In this document: positions 1 through 9,653 of the stretch, in pieces
How the letters are laid out: each line of letters opens with the position of its first letter
Numbering within the stretch: the first letter of the stretch is position 1
DNA from: Liquidambar formosana
Taxonomy: Eukaryota > Streptophyta > Magnoliopsida > Saxifragales > Altingiaceae
NCBI GenBank assembly: GCA_039720395.1
Contig: CM077833.1
Span: forward strand, 8,819,036 to 8,883,035
Direction of reading: 5' to 3'
Length of the DNA stretch: 64,000 bases
Translations under genes and position numbers: made by a program
Notes under the pieces: model-generated
What the model was told of the DNA's origin: nothing
Database searches by the model: none
What the model saw: only the letters and a program-made list of their open reading frames with translations

Positions 1-177
1 CTGAAAGAAATCAGAGCTCCGGTGTTCGATCCGCGGGGAAAATTCAAGCCAAGTTGGGGTGGACCATACATTATCAAAGAAATATTGCCAGCAAGGGCTG
101 TTCGCCTCATGGATTTAGATGGAATTGAGTTCGTTCGTCCAACTAATTTGGATCAATTAAAGAAATATCATGTTTGA
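1..177 (+). CDS. Ty3/gypsy polyprotein, C-terminal end (partial)
   Basis: Open from the first base in frame 1 and ending at TGA 175-177 (58 residues). The peptide contains GPYIIKEI followed by a stretch in which an Asp-Gly pair precedes a Pro-x-Asn-x-Asp motif and a KKYHV end. This is the usual C-terminus of plant gypsy integrases, where the chromatin- or DNA-binding tail ends shortly after 'GPY-I'. The rest of pol lies to the left of the window. It sets the sense strand of the element: plus. The two large ORFs downstream are antisense to it. Assignment to the Tat/Ogre-like or Athila-like group is inference from the long 3' spacer with extra ORFs and the long LTR. Confidence 0.85.
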   Translation: MKEIRAPVFDPRGKFKPSWGGPYIIKEILPARAVRLMDLDGIEFVRPTNLDQLKKYHV

Positions 178-494
178 GGCCTGCTAGGTTAAAAACCCGT
201 GAGGGCGGCCTAGGCAAAAGTTAAGGCATGAGAACTACGTAAGACCTGATTCTCCATTGGAAAAAAAAAAAAAAAAAAACAACAAAAAAAAAACAAAAAA
301 AACAAAAAACAAAAAACAAAAAACAAAAAAAAGCAAAGAAGAAAAATAATGGAGATACGTAGGCAACCCATAAAGTTACCTTGGGTGCGGTCTAAATCAA
401 ACAACAAAATCCCAAATTTGATTGACATAGCAATTCATTGGTATTAAGTAAAAGAACTATAAAAGTGCCATAAATATCCTATTTTATTGAGTCT
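178..494. other. Gypsy post-pol spacer with A-rich tract
   Basis: Non-coding spacer directly after the pol stop. It holds an A-rich low-complexity run with scattered C at about 259-335. The flanking text (an aacccgtgagggcggc motif, then a tacgtaggcaaccc motif) resembles the spacer that follows pol in long plant gypsy elements. No gene is seen here. Confidence 0.5.
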
Positions 495-701
495 TCAATT
501 CCTCTTGGGCTTCTTTGTAGCTCGCTTTTCAGTTTTCTTCTTCTCTCTTTCGTGTCTTCTTTTCTTCCTCAAGTCGTATCCATGAGCTGCTGTCACTGCT
601 TTCATAATATCTTCTCTGCAAGGTCCAAGTCCATCATTCTTGATAAGTCCAAAAATCCTTTCTCTTCGAGTAGTCTCTCTCTCACCTAAATTGCTTTTCA
701 A
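495..701 (-). CDS. Lys/Arg-rich ORF, possible displaced C-terminus of the antisense ORF
   Basis: A 68-residue reading frame beginning at an internal Met and ending in a strongly basic tail (repeated KK, KR and RR). The frame is open further upstream to a TAG just before Lys-Glu-Trp. Upstream of that TAG the same frame continues as a peptide ending GPYIMSLE. It lies immediately 3' (on the minus strand) of the 337-residue ORF at 792-1805. It could be a terminal exon or a C-terminal part separated by a nonsense mutation. I do not recognise a domain. A basic tail also ends the neighbouring antisense gene at 2241-4964, which is weak support for a related role. Confidence 0.3.
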   Translation of the reverse strand: MKSNLGERETTRRERIFGLIKNDGLGPCREDIMKAVTAAHGYDLRKKRRHEREKKKTEKRATKKPKRN

Positions 702-791
702 CCATTCCTTCTACTCGAGGCTCATTATATATGGACCATCAGTTTTCGTCACTTGAGTCAGTGTCAGCTTGCTAGGCCATCGATCCTTCGC

Positions 792-1805
792 TCAAGTCAC
801 TACAGAAAGACCCGCAGGCACCACAGGATAGTCACCTTTCAAGGAAGTAGGTGTGGTTTGCATGGCACCCATTTGACGAAGAACCCTCGAAGGCCAATAG
901 AAAGAAGTAGACCTCAGTCCTATGAGTCTCACCATGGCATATCCAGAAGTTCGCAGAAGCACTCGTTCACTGCAGCCCCATATGAAGACGAACCACTTGA
1001 TATTCCTCCATGAAAGGGTTTGGAAGTAACCTAGCCAATCCCTCAATGAGAATTTTCCAGGCAACTCAATGCAGCGAAGGCAGTAATGCTGGGGCTTGTA
1101 TGGTGTAATGACAGTGGGTGATAAGAAATTCAGCCTTTCAAGCAACCACATCTGCAGTAGAATGGGGCTACCTCCTAAAGGAACCTTTGGGTCCTCATGA
1201 GTTTTATCCAAGCAATTCAAGGTTTCAGCTAATATCATGGGAATCAGGTTATGGCCTTTGGCAAGGAGAGGAATCAACTCACAGATTTGTATGGGAACAT
1301 GTGGAGTACCCGTTAAAATAAGGAAACGACCAATGAGGCAAAAGGCAAGTGCATGCTTAATAGGAAAGGTAAATTTCAGAATACCTTTACTATCATAAGC
1401 CAAAAAAGAGGTTGCCAATTTCATCAAGTCTACCATATGGTCCTTTACAAACGTAGAGGCATATTGTTGGTGAATCCCAAATAGGTTGGAGAAAGAAGTA
1501 AGGAAGCTTGGGCGAGGAGTAGGGAGAATAAAAGGACCTATCGGTGAAACTCCATACAATGTGCAGAATTCCTCCATGGTTAGGCACAGTTCTTCATAGT
1601 TGAAGCGGAACACATGAATTTGGGGATCCCAAAAATATGTAGCAGCAGTCAAGAGGTTCATTTCAAGCCTCACATGCCTCAAGGAAAGCAATGGATCCAA
1701 GCCCAAGCACTTGAACTCAGATTTTGCTTCAGCATTCATAACTCTCAAAAACCCTCCTAAAAATTTTTCTAGAGCCTCCATAATTTCTAATGAATGAATA
1801 CACAA
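792..1805 (-). CDS. Antisense extra ORF of the gypsy element, plant-mobile-domain/DUF7745-like
   Basis: An uninterrupted 337-residue ORF antisense to pol. The N-terminal third carries a Trp-Asp-Pro segment followed by HVFRF, then an E-L-C-x-T-x-E-E-F element and a short Leu/Tyr-Gly turn. This is the signature layout of plant-mobile-domain-like proteins (PMD / DUF7745 type) found in plant genes and transposons. A LQMWLLERL segment in the middle also fits. The biochemical function of the family is unknown. The start is the first Met after a TATA-like box at 1832-1839; a second Met at residue 9 is an alternative. No intron is needed. The C-terminus ends shortly after a PAGLSVV segment, with a basic ORF downstream (495-701) that may once have been joined to it. 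Domain family assigned by pattern recognition only. Confidence 0.6.
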   Translation of the reverse strand: MCIHSLEIMEALEKFLGGFLRVMNAEAKSEFKCLGLDPLLSLRHVRLEMNLLTAATYFWDPQIHVFRFNYEELCLTMEEFCTLYGVSPIGPFILPTPRPSFLTSFSNLFGIHQQYASTFVKDHMVDLMKLATSFLAYDSKGILKFTFPIKHALAFCLIGRFLILTGTPHVPIQICELIPLLAKGHNLIPMILAETLNCLDKTHEDPKVPLGGSPILLQMWLLERLNFLSPTVITPYKPQHYCLRCIELPGKFSLRDWLGYFQTLSWRNIKWFVFIWGCSERVLLRTSGYAMVRLIGLRSTSFYWPSRVLRQMGAMQTTPTSLKGDYPVVPAGLSVVT

Positions 1806-1831
1806 GTAGGTTTAGGAACCTCTTGGATGTG

Positions 1832-1839
1832 TTTTTATA
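1832..1839 (-). promoter_or_regulatory. TATA box of the antisense ORF at 792-1805
   Basis: Reads TATAAAAA on the minus strand, 27 bp upstream of the ORF's first Met, so the transcript leader would be very short or translation would begin at the second Met. The palindromic GC-rich block at 1927-2006 lies about 90 bp further upstream. Confidence 0.45.
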
Positions 1840-1926
1840 GGGAAAAGGTCACAAATCCAAGTTCAAATAGGAAAAAACCCGTCAGAATAGGAAGTTTCCT
1901 ATTCAAAGTGGGATTTCCGCTTCGGG

Positions 1927-2006
1927 CTCGGGTGACCACCCAGGCCTGGGCAGCTAGCCACTTGGGCTTGGGTGGCTAGCCGCCCAGCCCCGAGTGGTCA
2001 CCCGAG
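1927..2006. repeat. GC-rich palindromic block, copy 1
   Basis: An 80-bp block whose ends are perfect 13-bp inverted repeats (ctcgggtgaccac and gtggtcacccgag). The interior has further nested arms built on gctagc and cccagg. Near-identical blocks sit at 5251-5331 and 8145-8224. All three are upstream of a TATA box, so a promoter/enhancer role is inferred. In an AT-rich neighbourhood it is a sharp GC island. Confidence 0.8.
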
Positions 2007-2240
2007 GCCGTTTTCCTATTTTGCCCAGTTTTGCCTATTTTTGACCCCCTTTGACCCCTATATGGTTATGTGACCTTGGGAAGCTTATTTTGAGCTTATT
2101 TTTGCACAAAAACATGAGTAAGTCACCACCATGGAATTCCAAAAGTCTCATACAAAGTACCAAAGCAAATGTTCAAAGAAAGGTTACAAAGCATAAAGAA
2201 GGATGTTTCATTCATTCGCAAAGCAAGAGGTTAGGCTAAG

Positions 2241-4964
2241 CTAATGATCTCCCGTGGTTCTTCTCTTTCTACTTGACTCGCCTTTACCACGACCAGCATG
2301 AGGATTCCCTTGGGGTGGCATTGGTTGTGGTGGACGTAGTGTGGAGACCTGTTGCAAAGAAATCAATTAATAAAGAAGGGTTATGCCTTTAACTCCTATG
2401 ATTGGAATGAACGAAAGGGATGTCTTACAGTGGGATTTAGTCGCCCCTCTAGCACAGAGTTCGCCAAACTCATCCTAACAAGGTCCCGCCTTAATCCCTC
2501 GCTGAGTGCAAGGCACTCCTGTGCGTACTCTCGGGGAACCTAAAAGATGAACATGGTTAATAAATGATGAAAGAGGTTCTAAGGGAGGCAAAGGTTTAGA
2601 GCTTACATGCTCGTAGCTCGAGTCGATCTTGGGGACCTCATCAAAAGCAGGGCGGGTAATGTCAGTTTTCATGAACTCCAACCCATTGCATAGGTTCACT
2701 TGCCAGTCGAGAACTGGGAGAGGCGGCTGTGCCATTCCCCTCATCTCATAATCCTCATCCCCATAAGTCATGCCTGTGGAGGACGCTATTGTGGAACTAT
2801 GTCCACGAGCTCGCCGGCCCTGCAATAAACAAATTATTTAAGAGGATTGTTTGCATAAATCGATAATTGAAAAAATGGGATAGAAACTCACCCCTTGAGG
2901 TGGGAAGCCAATGACTCTAGGGCGCATCAGGAATTGGTTGCAGAAAGTCATGTAGTTGGTATTGGGCGAGGTGAACTCCTCAGCATCCCATCCAATCAGA
3001 GCTTCCATCAGCTCATCCCCATCCAGAGAGTCAGTGTGCCTCATGTTCATGGGAGGCAAGACAGGGGTAAGAACGGCATCCACTCGTCCTTTCACCTGCC
3101 TAAAGATGCGCTCCCCTAAATACCAGTATCGCCCTGAGGGACCCTCAAAGAGTACCCTCTTCCCAGTCAACTCCAAACAGGACACACACCTCCTAGGCAG
3201 CCTGCCTTCCCACAGTCCCCATGGGCTCCACTCTACCTGTTGAATTTGAGAAAATGATGAACAAAATAATAAAAAATGAATGAAAGAAAAGAATGAGGAA
3301 GGAGGATCACCATATCAGCATTTAGGCTCACCAAGTACGCCCTCGCATGGGCGTAGTCGTGCCTATTGGGGGCACGCACAACTATCTTGTTGGGAGCATA
3401 GTTCCCAAGTATGGGCCATTCTTGTATCTCATTGTCTAGGGCGGGGCGGCACAGTCCCAGGTATTCATAGTACCATATCTGTCAAAATTCAAGAAAAGCA
3501 TTAAAATCAAGTTTGAGAGGAATTTAAAAATTAACATTTTTACTTACCTCCCAAACAAATGGAAGCCCACCAAAATTCTTGGAAACACCTCGGGACATGT
3601 CGGACATGGATCTGTACATGGTGGCTAGTGCTACCCCTCCCAAGTTATACCTCCCCATCTTGTTCACATCCACCATGGAAGCAAGATAGCCCAGTTGTGC
3701 CATGTCATTGGCACCAACAAAGAGAGTGCAAGAGAGCATGTAGATCATGAATGCCCTAGCTATGCACTCGGGAGCCACTCCCACACCTTCTACTTGGTTG
3801 GCAAAATTCTCGAATAGCCATGTCCTCCTAACACCGCGTGAGCCCGCCTCAATATCCATCCCCAACATAGTGAGGAGATAAGCACTATCCGTGTTGGCAT
3901 CCCCATAGAATTCCAATTTCTTTCCCTTGAGGCTTAAACCGGTGATAATTGAAAAATCCTTGGGAGTCATGGTCATCTCCCCAAAGCTAAAGTGGAAGGT
4001 GTTGGTGGTATCCCACCATAATTTAGCTAAGGCGAGGAGAGCTTGCCTATCCCACTGTTCATTCCATAGGGAATCAAGAAACCAACCAAAACCCGCTTTC
4101 TTAATGAAGTCTCTTGCGGAAGGTTGGGTGTGTTCCATATGCTTCCACCACCCAATAAGATTCTTTATCGAAGACCTTGTGCGTAGGTCTTAGAAATTGG
4201 GCTAATCAAGAAGAATGATTCACCTAGTTAGTGTAAAAAATCATATGCAAGCATTGATAATTGGCTTTCCAAAAACTAAGTCTTTTAGTTCATGAACAAG
4301 TAAACCTTGCTTTGAAAGTTTATGAAAACGTTGGTTTCATTCTTCAAACTCATGATCATTGGTAAACCATGCATTCCAAGACCATGGAAACATGGATTTT
4401 TCAAAGAAAATAGCAAGCAAACTTTGTTTTCTAAAGTGGTTTTTTAAGGAAAAAATAAGCAAACCTTGTTCATGAAAGCATTGGTTTTTCAAAAATATAG
4501 CAAACTTTGCTTTTCAAAGTTCATGAAAATGCTTGGTTTTGTTTCTAAAATCAATTAGAAATGAATGCCTATGATTTTGCCTTGCAATACGCATCAATTT
4601 TACAAAGATTGGATGAATTTTCATCATTCAAGCATTTTATCAAACACTTGGTGGGCACTATTCACCAAGCTTCCAAATTGAATTCTTTTCACATCCAATC
4701 CTTGCCAAAATCAATGGGCATTGCAAACATTGCTAGGAATACTCATAGAGAGTTCATGGGAATGCATTTCAATCAACAAAAATAAAAATTTCAAAGAAAA
4801 GTTTAAAATGGGTAACTTACCTCTTGCTTGGAATGGATAAAGGAGAGATGATTCTTTGGTTCTAGGAGCAAGTTCCCTTGAGGAACATCATATATTGGTG
4901 CCTTGTATCTACTCTTTGAGTCAAGGAATGGATACTTTGAAGTGGAGTCTTCATTTGGATCCAT
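2241..4964 (-). CDS. Antisense plant mobile domain (PMD) gene with seven predicted exons
   Basis: Predicted exons (minus strand): 4964-4821, 4162-3548, 3478-3311, 3236-2892, 2819-2607, 2539-2429, 2348-2241. They sum to 1704 nt, 567 residues plus TAG. Every intron is GT-AG and all joins are phase 0. Five of the six introns are 67-80 nt; intron 1 is 658 nt. Exon 2 holds the PMD core: a WW-T-TFHFSFGEMTMT segment then ITGL. Exon 2 joins exon 3 as FVWE/IWYYEYLGL, a typical PMD continuation. Exon 4 has the ERIFRQ segment of the PMD C-terminal part, and the last exon is basic. Joins were read by eye. The first acceptor (4163) has a weak pyrimidine tract, so translation from the Met at 4138 is an alternative; the exon 3 donor is also weak. 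It sits inside a gypsy element, antisense to pol. The molecular role of the family is unknown. Confidence 0.7.
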
Positions 4965-5218
4965 GGTGGATGAACTAGCTTGTTTTGAGCAAAAATGGGT
5001 TTAATGGGTTTTGATTTGCAAAGTGCTGCAAATTTCTTGTTTTTGATGTGAAATTGGGTGCTAATGATGCTATTTCATGTGTATGAATCCCTCTTGAAGT
5101 GTGGATTTGAATGCCTTTGGGTGTTGGAGTGATTTTTCAAAATGGGGTAAGCTTCCTAGAGAGAGAAACTCTCAATTTTCGGGTTGGGTTGAATGGGGGG
5201 TATGAATAGTGCCCCTTG

Positions 5219-5226
5219 TATTTAAA
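5219..5226 (-). promoter_or_regulatory. TATA-like box of the antisense PMD gene
   Basis: Reads TTTAAATA on the minus strand, about 255 bp upstream of the predicted start Met at 4964. The second GC-rich palindromic block starts 25 bp further upstream. Assigned from position and sequence only. Confidence 0.35.
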
Positions 5227-5250
5227 AACCCAGAATTTTTCAGCAAATGG

Positions 5251-5331
5251 CTCGGGTGACCACCCAAGCCTTGGGCGGCTAGCCACCAGGGCCTGGGCGG
5301 CTAGCCTCCCGAGGCCTGGTGGTCACCCAAG
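5251..5331. repeat. GC-rich palindromic block, copy 2
   Basis: Second copy of the block seen at 1927-2006, beginning ctcgggtgaccaccc and ending ggtggtcacccaag. The gctagcc interior arms are kept; the end palindrome has one degenerate position. It lies just upstream of the TATA-like box of the antisense PMD gene. Confidence 0.75.
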
Positions 5332-5587
5332 CCACTTTGTTTTGGCTTTCTCTCTCGCTTTGTCTCGCCTTAACGCGTGATCAAACCTTCTTCCAAATGA
5401 GATATTCAACACTTTTTGAGCTTAAAATCAATCAAATTTCACCTTGAAATCAATTCTTTGAATTGATTTTATGTTCAAAAGGGTTGAATATATTTCCCCT
5501 GTGCCATGCCAACTCAAGTGACCATGTGTTAAGTCACTTTTCTCTTGATAAATTGATCATGTATCCTCATTTCAAATCTTGATTTTC

Positions 5588-7300
5588 CATCCCGCTTGGT
5601 TGAATATATTCATCACTTGAATATGTTCTTCCATTTCAAAAGTGTATTCACCCTTTGAATATGCTTCTCAGTTTCAAATCCTCATTTTTTATCTTACTTG
5701 GTTAAATATATTCATCACTTGAATATATTTCTCTATTTCAATGGTGTGTTCATCCCTTGAACATACTTGTCACTTACTTGGTTAAGTATATCCATCGCTT
5801 GGATATATTTCTCCATTTCAATGGTGTACTCATCACTTGAGTACACTTCTCAGATTATTCTCTATCTTACTTGGTTAAGTATATCCATCGCTTGGATATA
5901 TTTCTCCATTTCAATGGTGTACTCATCACTTGAGTATACTTAACAGATAATTTGTCACTTACTTGGTTAAATATATTCATCGCTTGGATATATTTCTCCA
6001 TTTCAATGGTATGTTCATCACTTGAACATACTTGTCACTTACTTGGTTAAATATATCCATCGCTTGGATATATTTCTCCATTTCAATGGTATGTTCATCA
6101 CTTGAACATACTTGTCACTTACTTGGTTAAATATATTCATCACTTGAATATATTTCTCCATTTCAATGGTGTACTCATCACTTGAGTACACTTCTCAGAT
6201 CATTTGTCAATTACTTGATTAAATATATTCATCGCTTGGATATATTTCTCCATTTCAATGGTATGTTCATCACTTGAACATACTTGTCACTCACTTGGTT
6301 AAATGTATTCATCGCTTGGATAGATTTCTCCATTTCAATGGTATGTTCATCACTTGAACATACTTGTCACTCACTTGGTTAAATGTATTCATCACTTGAA
6401 TATATTTCTCCATTTCAATGGTGTGTTCATCACTTGAACATACTTGTCACTTACTTGGTTAAGTATATCCATCGCTTGGATATATTTCTCCATTTCAATG
6501 GTATACTCATCACTTGAGTATACTTCTCAGATAATTTGTCACTTACTTGGTTAAATATATCCATCGCTTGAATATATTTCTCCATTTCAATGGTGTGTTC
6601 ATCACTTGAACATACTTGTCACTTACTTGGTTAAGTATATCCATCGCTTGGATATATTTCTCCATTTCAATGGTATACTCATCACTTGAGTACACTTCTC
6701 AGATCATTTGTCAATTACTTGGTTAAATATATTCATCGCTTGGATATATTTCTCCATTTCAATGGTATGTTCATCACTTGAACATACTTGTCACTCACTT
6801 GGTTAAATGTATTCGTGACCTGAATATATTTCTCCATTTCAATGGTATACTCATCACTTGAGTATACTTCTCAGTCTCTTTCAATCACTTGGTTAAATAT
6901 ATTCGTGACCTGAATATATTTCTCCATTTCAATGGTATGCTCATCACTTAAACATACTTCTCAGTTCATTTGTCAATCACTTGGTTAAATATATTCGTGA
7001 CCTGAATATATTTCTCCGTTTCAAAGGTACACTCATCACTTGAGTATACTTCTCAGTCTTTTTCAATCACTTGGTTAAATATATTCGTGACCTGAATATA
7101 TTTCTCCATTTCAAAAGTACACTCATCACTTGAGTATACTTCTTAGATTTCATTCTCAATCACTTGGTTAAATATATTCGTGACCAGAATATATTTCTCC
7201 ATTTCAAAAGTGTGTTCATTCGTAGTGGTTTGAATATGCTTCTCTCATCAATTCTCAACCCCCAGTGGTTTAAGTATACTCATGACTTGAGTACACTTCT
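5588..7300. repeat. Tandem array of ~84-bp units, each holding two hairpins
   Basis: Around twenty degenerate direct repeats built on acttggttaaatatattc...ctccatttcaatgg... Each unit carries two short inverted repeats around a 5-nt loop (tcact or tcgct). One is an AT-rich arm pair, for example aaatatattca/tgaatatattt. The other is a gtatgttca/tgaacatac type. The arm sequence changes from unit to unit while the two arms stay complementary, with T-G pairs as intermediates. Later units (6800-7200) use tatattc/gaatata arms around gtgacct. The array lies between the 5' end of the antisense PMD gene and the 3' LTR. No ORF is supported. Confidence 0.9.
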
Positions 7301-7421
7301 TTATTCCAGTCTCAGGTTTTCAACTTCCTATCCTTGTTGGTACAGTGTGTGATTTCTCCAGGCTTTCTTGGCAAAAATGGGTTGTTCTTTATCATTGGTT
7401 CACAAGTGTAACTTGTTCGCC

Positions 7422-7434
7422 AATGAGGGGCTTC
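7422..7434 (+). promoter_or_regulatory. Candidate polypurine tract before the 3' LTR
   Basis: aatgagggg followed by cttc immediately precedes the TG of the LTR at 7435. The position and purine run fit the plus-strand primer site of the gypsy element, although four pyrimidine-rich bases separate it from the LTR. It is not found beside the solo LTR copies, which supports reading 7435 as a true internal/LTR boundary. Confidence 0.45.
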
Positions 7435-8144
7435 TGTCACACCCCATTTTTGCACCACCTTACTAGGGCTCATCATTTCATGCATGTTTTTGTTTTGTTT
7501 TTGAGTCTAGTCACTTGCATTAGGTTTCTAGGGTCACAAGGACAATGGATATGAATTTTGGTTCGATTTGGAGTTGATGTCGAGGGATAATAAGAGCTTT
7601 TGTGACTTGAGGGGCATAATTGTCTTTTAAGTCCCAAACTTTTCATTTGACCTTGGAATGATCTCCAAATTGTTAATTGGAGTTCATATGGATGCATAAG
7701 AGGTATTTCTAAGTTCAATTTGATAAGTCAATGGCTCGGGATTAAAATGGCACGATGTAGTTCAAGTTGGTTAATTGACCCTTCTTTGGGTTAGCTCTAA
7801 TTGACTCACAATTACTAACCAAATCTTTTCAAATTGACTTTCATTAGTCATCATTTTACCCCCAAAAGTGTTTTATGAAGTTCAATTTTGATATGGAAAG
7901 TGTTTGGTTTGACCCTATGTGCATGCCTATGCTTAGCAAAGGTAGAGCATAGTGGTTGACCGCCTTGTTCAAACCTAACCATGCCCCCATGGTTAGTGGT
8001 TTTCACCCTAAAATGTTCAAAAACATATTCCTCATCGAAACACGGTCGTTTTGGCTTTTGTTTCATCAAAATCGGAGTTCATTTGGCCCCTGAAACACTT
8101 CTAGAAGTATTGAGAGTCAAAATAGGAGAAAAATCCGAAGTGGG

Positions 8145-8224
8145 CTCGGGTGACCACCCAGGCCCAGGCGGCTAGCCACCTGGGCCCAGGTGGCTAGCCG
8201 CCCAGGCCCTGGTGGTCACCCGAG
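8145..8224. repeat. GC-rich palindromic block, copy 3 (LTR U3)
   Basis: Third copy of the block at 1927-2006 and 5251-5331, with the same ctcgggtgaccacc/ggtggtcacccgag ends and the gctagcc interior. It lies about 200 bp upstream of the LTR TATA box. A shortened version (ctcgggtaaccgtcc...ggtcacccgag) remains in the nested LTR at about 10361-10398. Confidence 0.8.
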
Positions 8225-8422
8225 AGCACTTTCCTAAATGCACTCTAACTCCTTGCTGAAGCGGACTCTTGCCTATTTTGACGTATTTGGGCTCTTTTGG
8301 ACGGGTTTCCTTCTATTTTTTGGTAACTTCTGAGTTACTTAAGCCCCAAGGGGGTCTCTAATAGCCCTTGGATTAATTTTTAGGGTTTTAATCCTAGCCA
8401 TTGGATAATCCTAATGAAACTC

Positions 8423-8430
8423 TATAAATA
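8423..8430 (+). promoter_or_regulatory. LTR TATA box
   Basis: TATAAATA in the LTR starting at 7435, followed by a pyrimidine stretch and a GA-rich leader (gagagagaataagagag at about 8485). This is the usual U3/R layout of the family. Equivalent boxes are at 10584 in the nested LTR, 25676-25683 (minus) in the inverted copy and 51963 in the copy at 51 kb. Confidence 0.65.
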
Positions 8431-9653
8431 CCCCCCTATGCTTCAGCACAAGGGGAGCCACTTTATGCATTAATACTTGAGTGTTTGAGAGAGAATAAGA
8501 GAGAAAGACTTGAAGGAGAGCTGGAGTTCTTGCTGTAGCCTTGGAGAATATTGATTGAAGACATCCACAAGAGCAAGAGGGAGTTCATACAGCAGCAAGG
8601 AAGGCTCTTCCTAAGGTATTCCTCTTTTCTGTTCAAGCTTAAACAAAGGTATCATATAGGATAGCTCTATTGCATGTAATGCTTGTAATTTCTACCATGA
8701 ATTGAAGTTTCTATTAGTTAATACATGTGATATTGATGATGTTCATGATGAGTTTGGCATGCTTTAGAGTTAGTTCATAGGTTCCAATGCATAGTTATGA
8801 TTCTTGTGTTTCTGTTGTCCTTGTTCTAGGATAGTGATATTGCATGTTAGAGTTGGGTCTCTTGTCATGTTTTATTGCTTTAGTTAATTAATATGCATGG
8901 TTTAGGTTCTTTTTAGTTTTATTTTAGCATTTTTAGAGTTGGTTTTGTATGTTTTTAAGCATATTTGTGAGATTAGGGGTTTAGAGTCCTTGTTTTGTGT
9001 TAGTTTTCATACAGCATGTTAAAGTAGGTCTTTTCATTGGTTTTTCTTCATGTTTGCTGTATATGTTTTTCATATGGAGTAAATATGATATTTTTGCATG
9101 CATGATTAGTTTATTTCTAGGGTTTTATACATAATATGGTTCTAAGAATATGTTAGGGCTTATGAAAGTTTGCTGCTTTTGCTGTTAGCATGCTTAGTGG
9201 ATGATTTTAGGCCATAATACTATTCTGTCCAGATTTGTATGTTAGTATTTTTGCATGGTTTTGAGCACTTGTAAGGGTGCAAATAGGTGTGGTATTTGAC
9301 TTATGGCAAATAGGGCTGCCAATGCTTGAAATAGCTAATGCTTGGAGCTATTGCGCTCAGGTAAGTGGGTGTGAAGGTGCCCCAATTCACCTCTCTTCCT
9401 TATTCTTTCTCTTCTCCCTCTCTAGGGTTAATTCTTAATACAAATCAATGGTTTTGATCAAGGGTTTCCTTAACCAATAAAATTCTGTTTTTTATCAAGG
9501 TTTCCATTTTGTGGAATTTTCTTAATTTCATACTTTGTTTATTCAAGTCTTTTGATCAAATAAGGAAACCTAGGGTTTTTACCATAGGTTTATATTATGA
9601 CTTAACCCTAATTCTAATCGAACTACGTGGACTTTGATCCATGTATTTCGCTA

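Noticed and set aside
5588..7300. CRISPR-like array
   Set aside because: Regular repeats, but the units are degenerate and directly adjoining, without unique spacers, in a plant retroelement.
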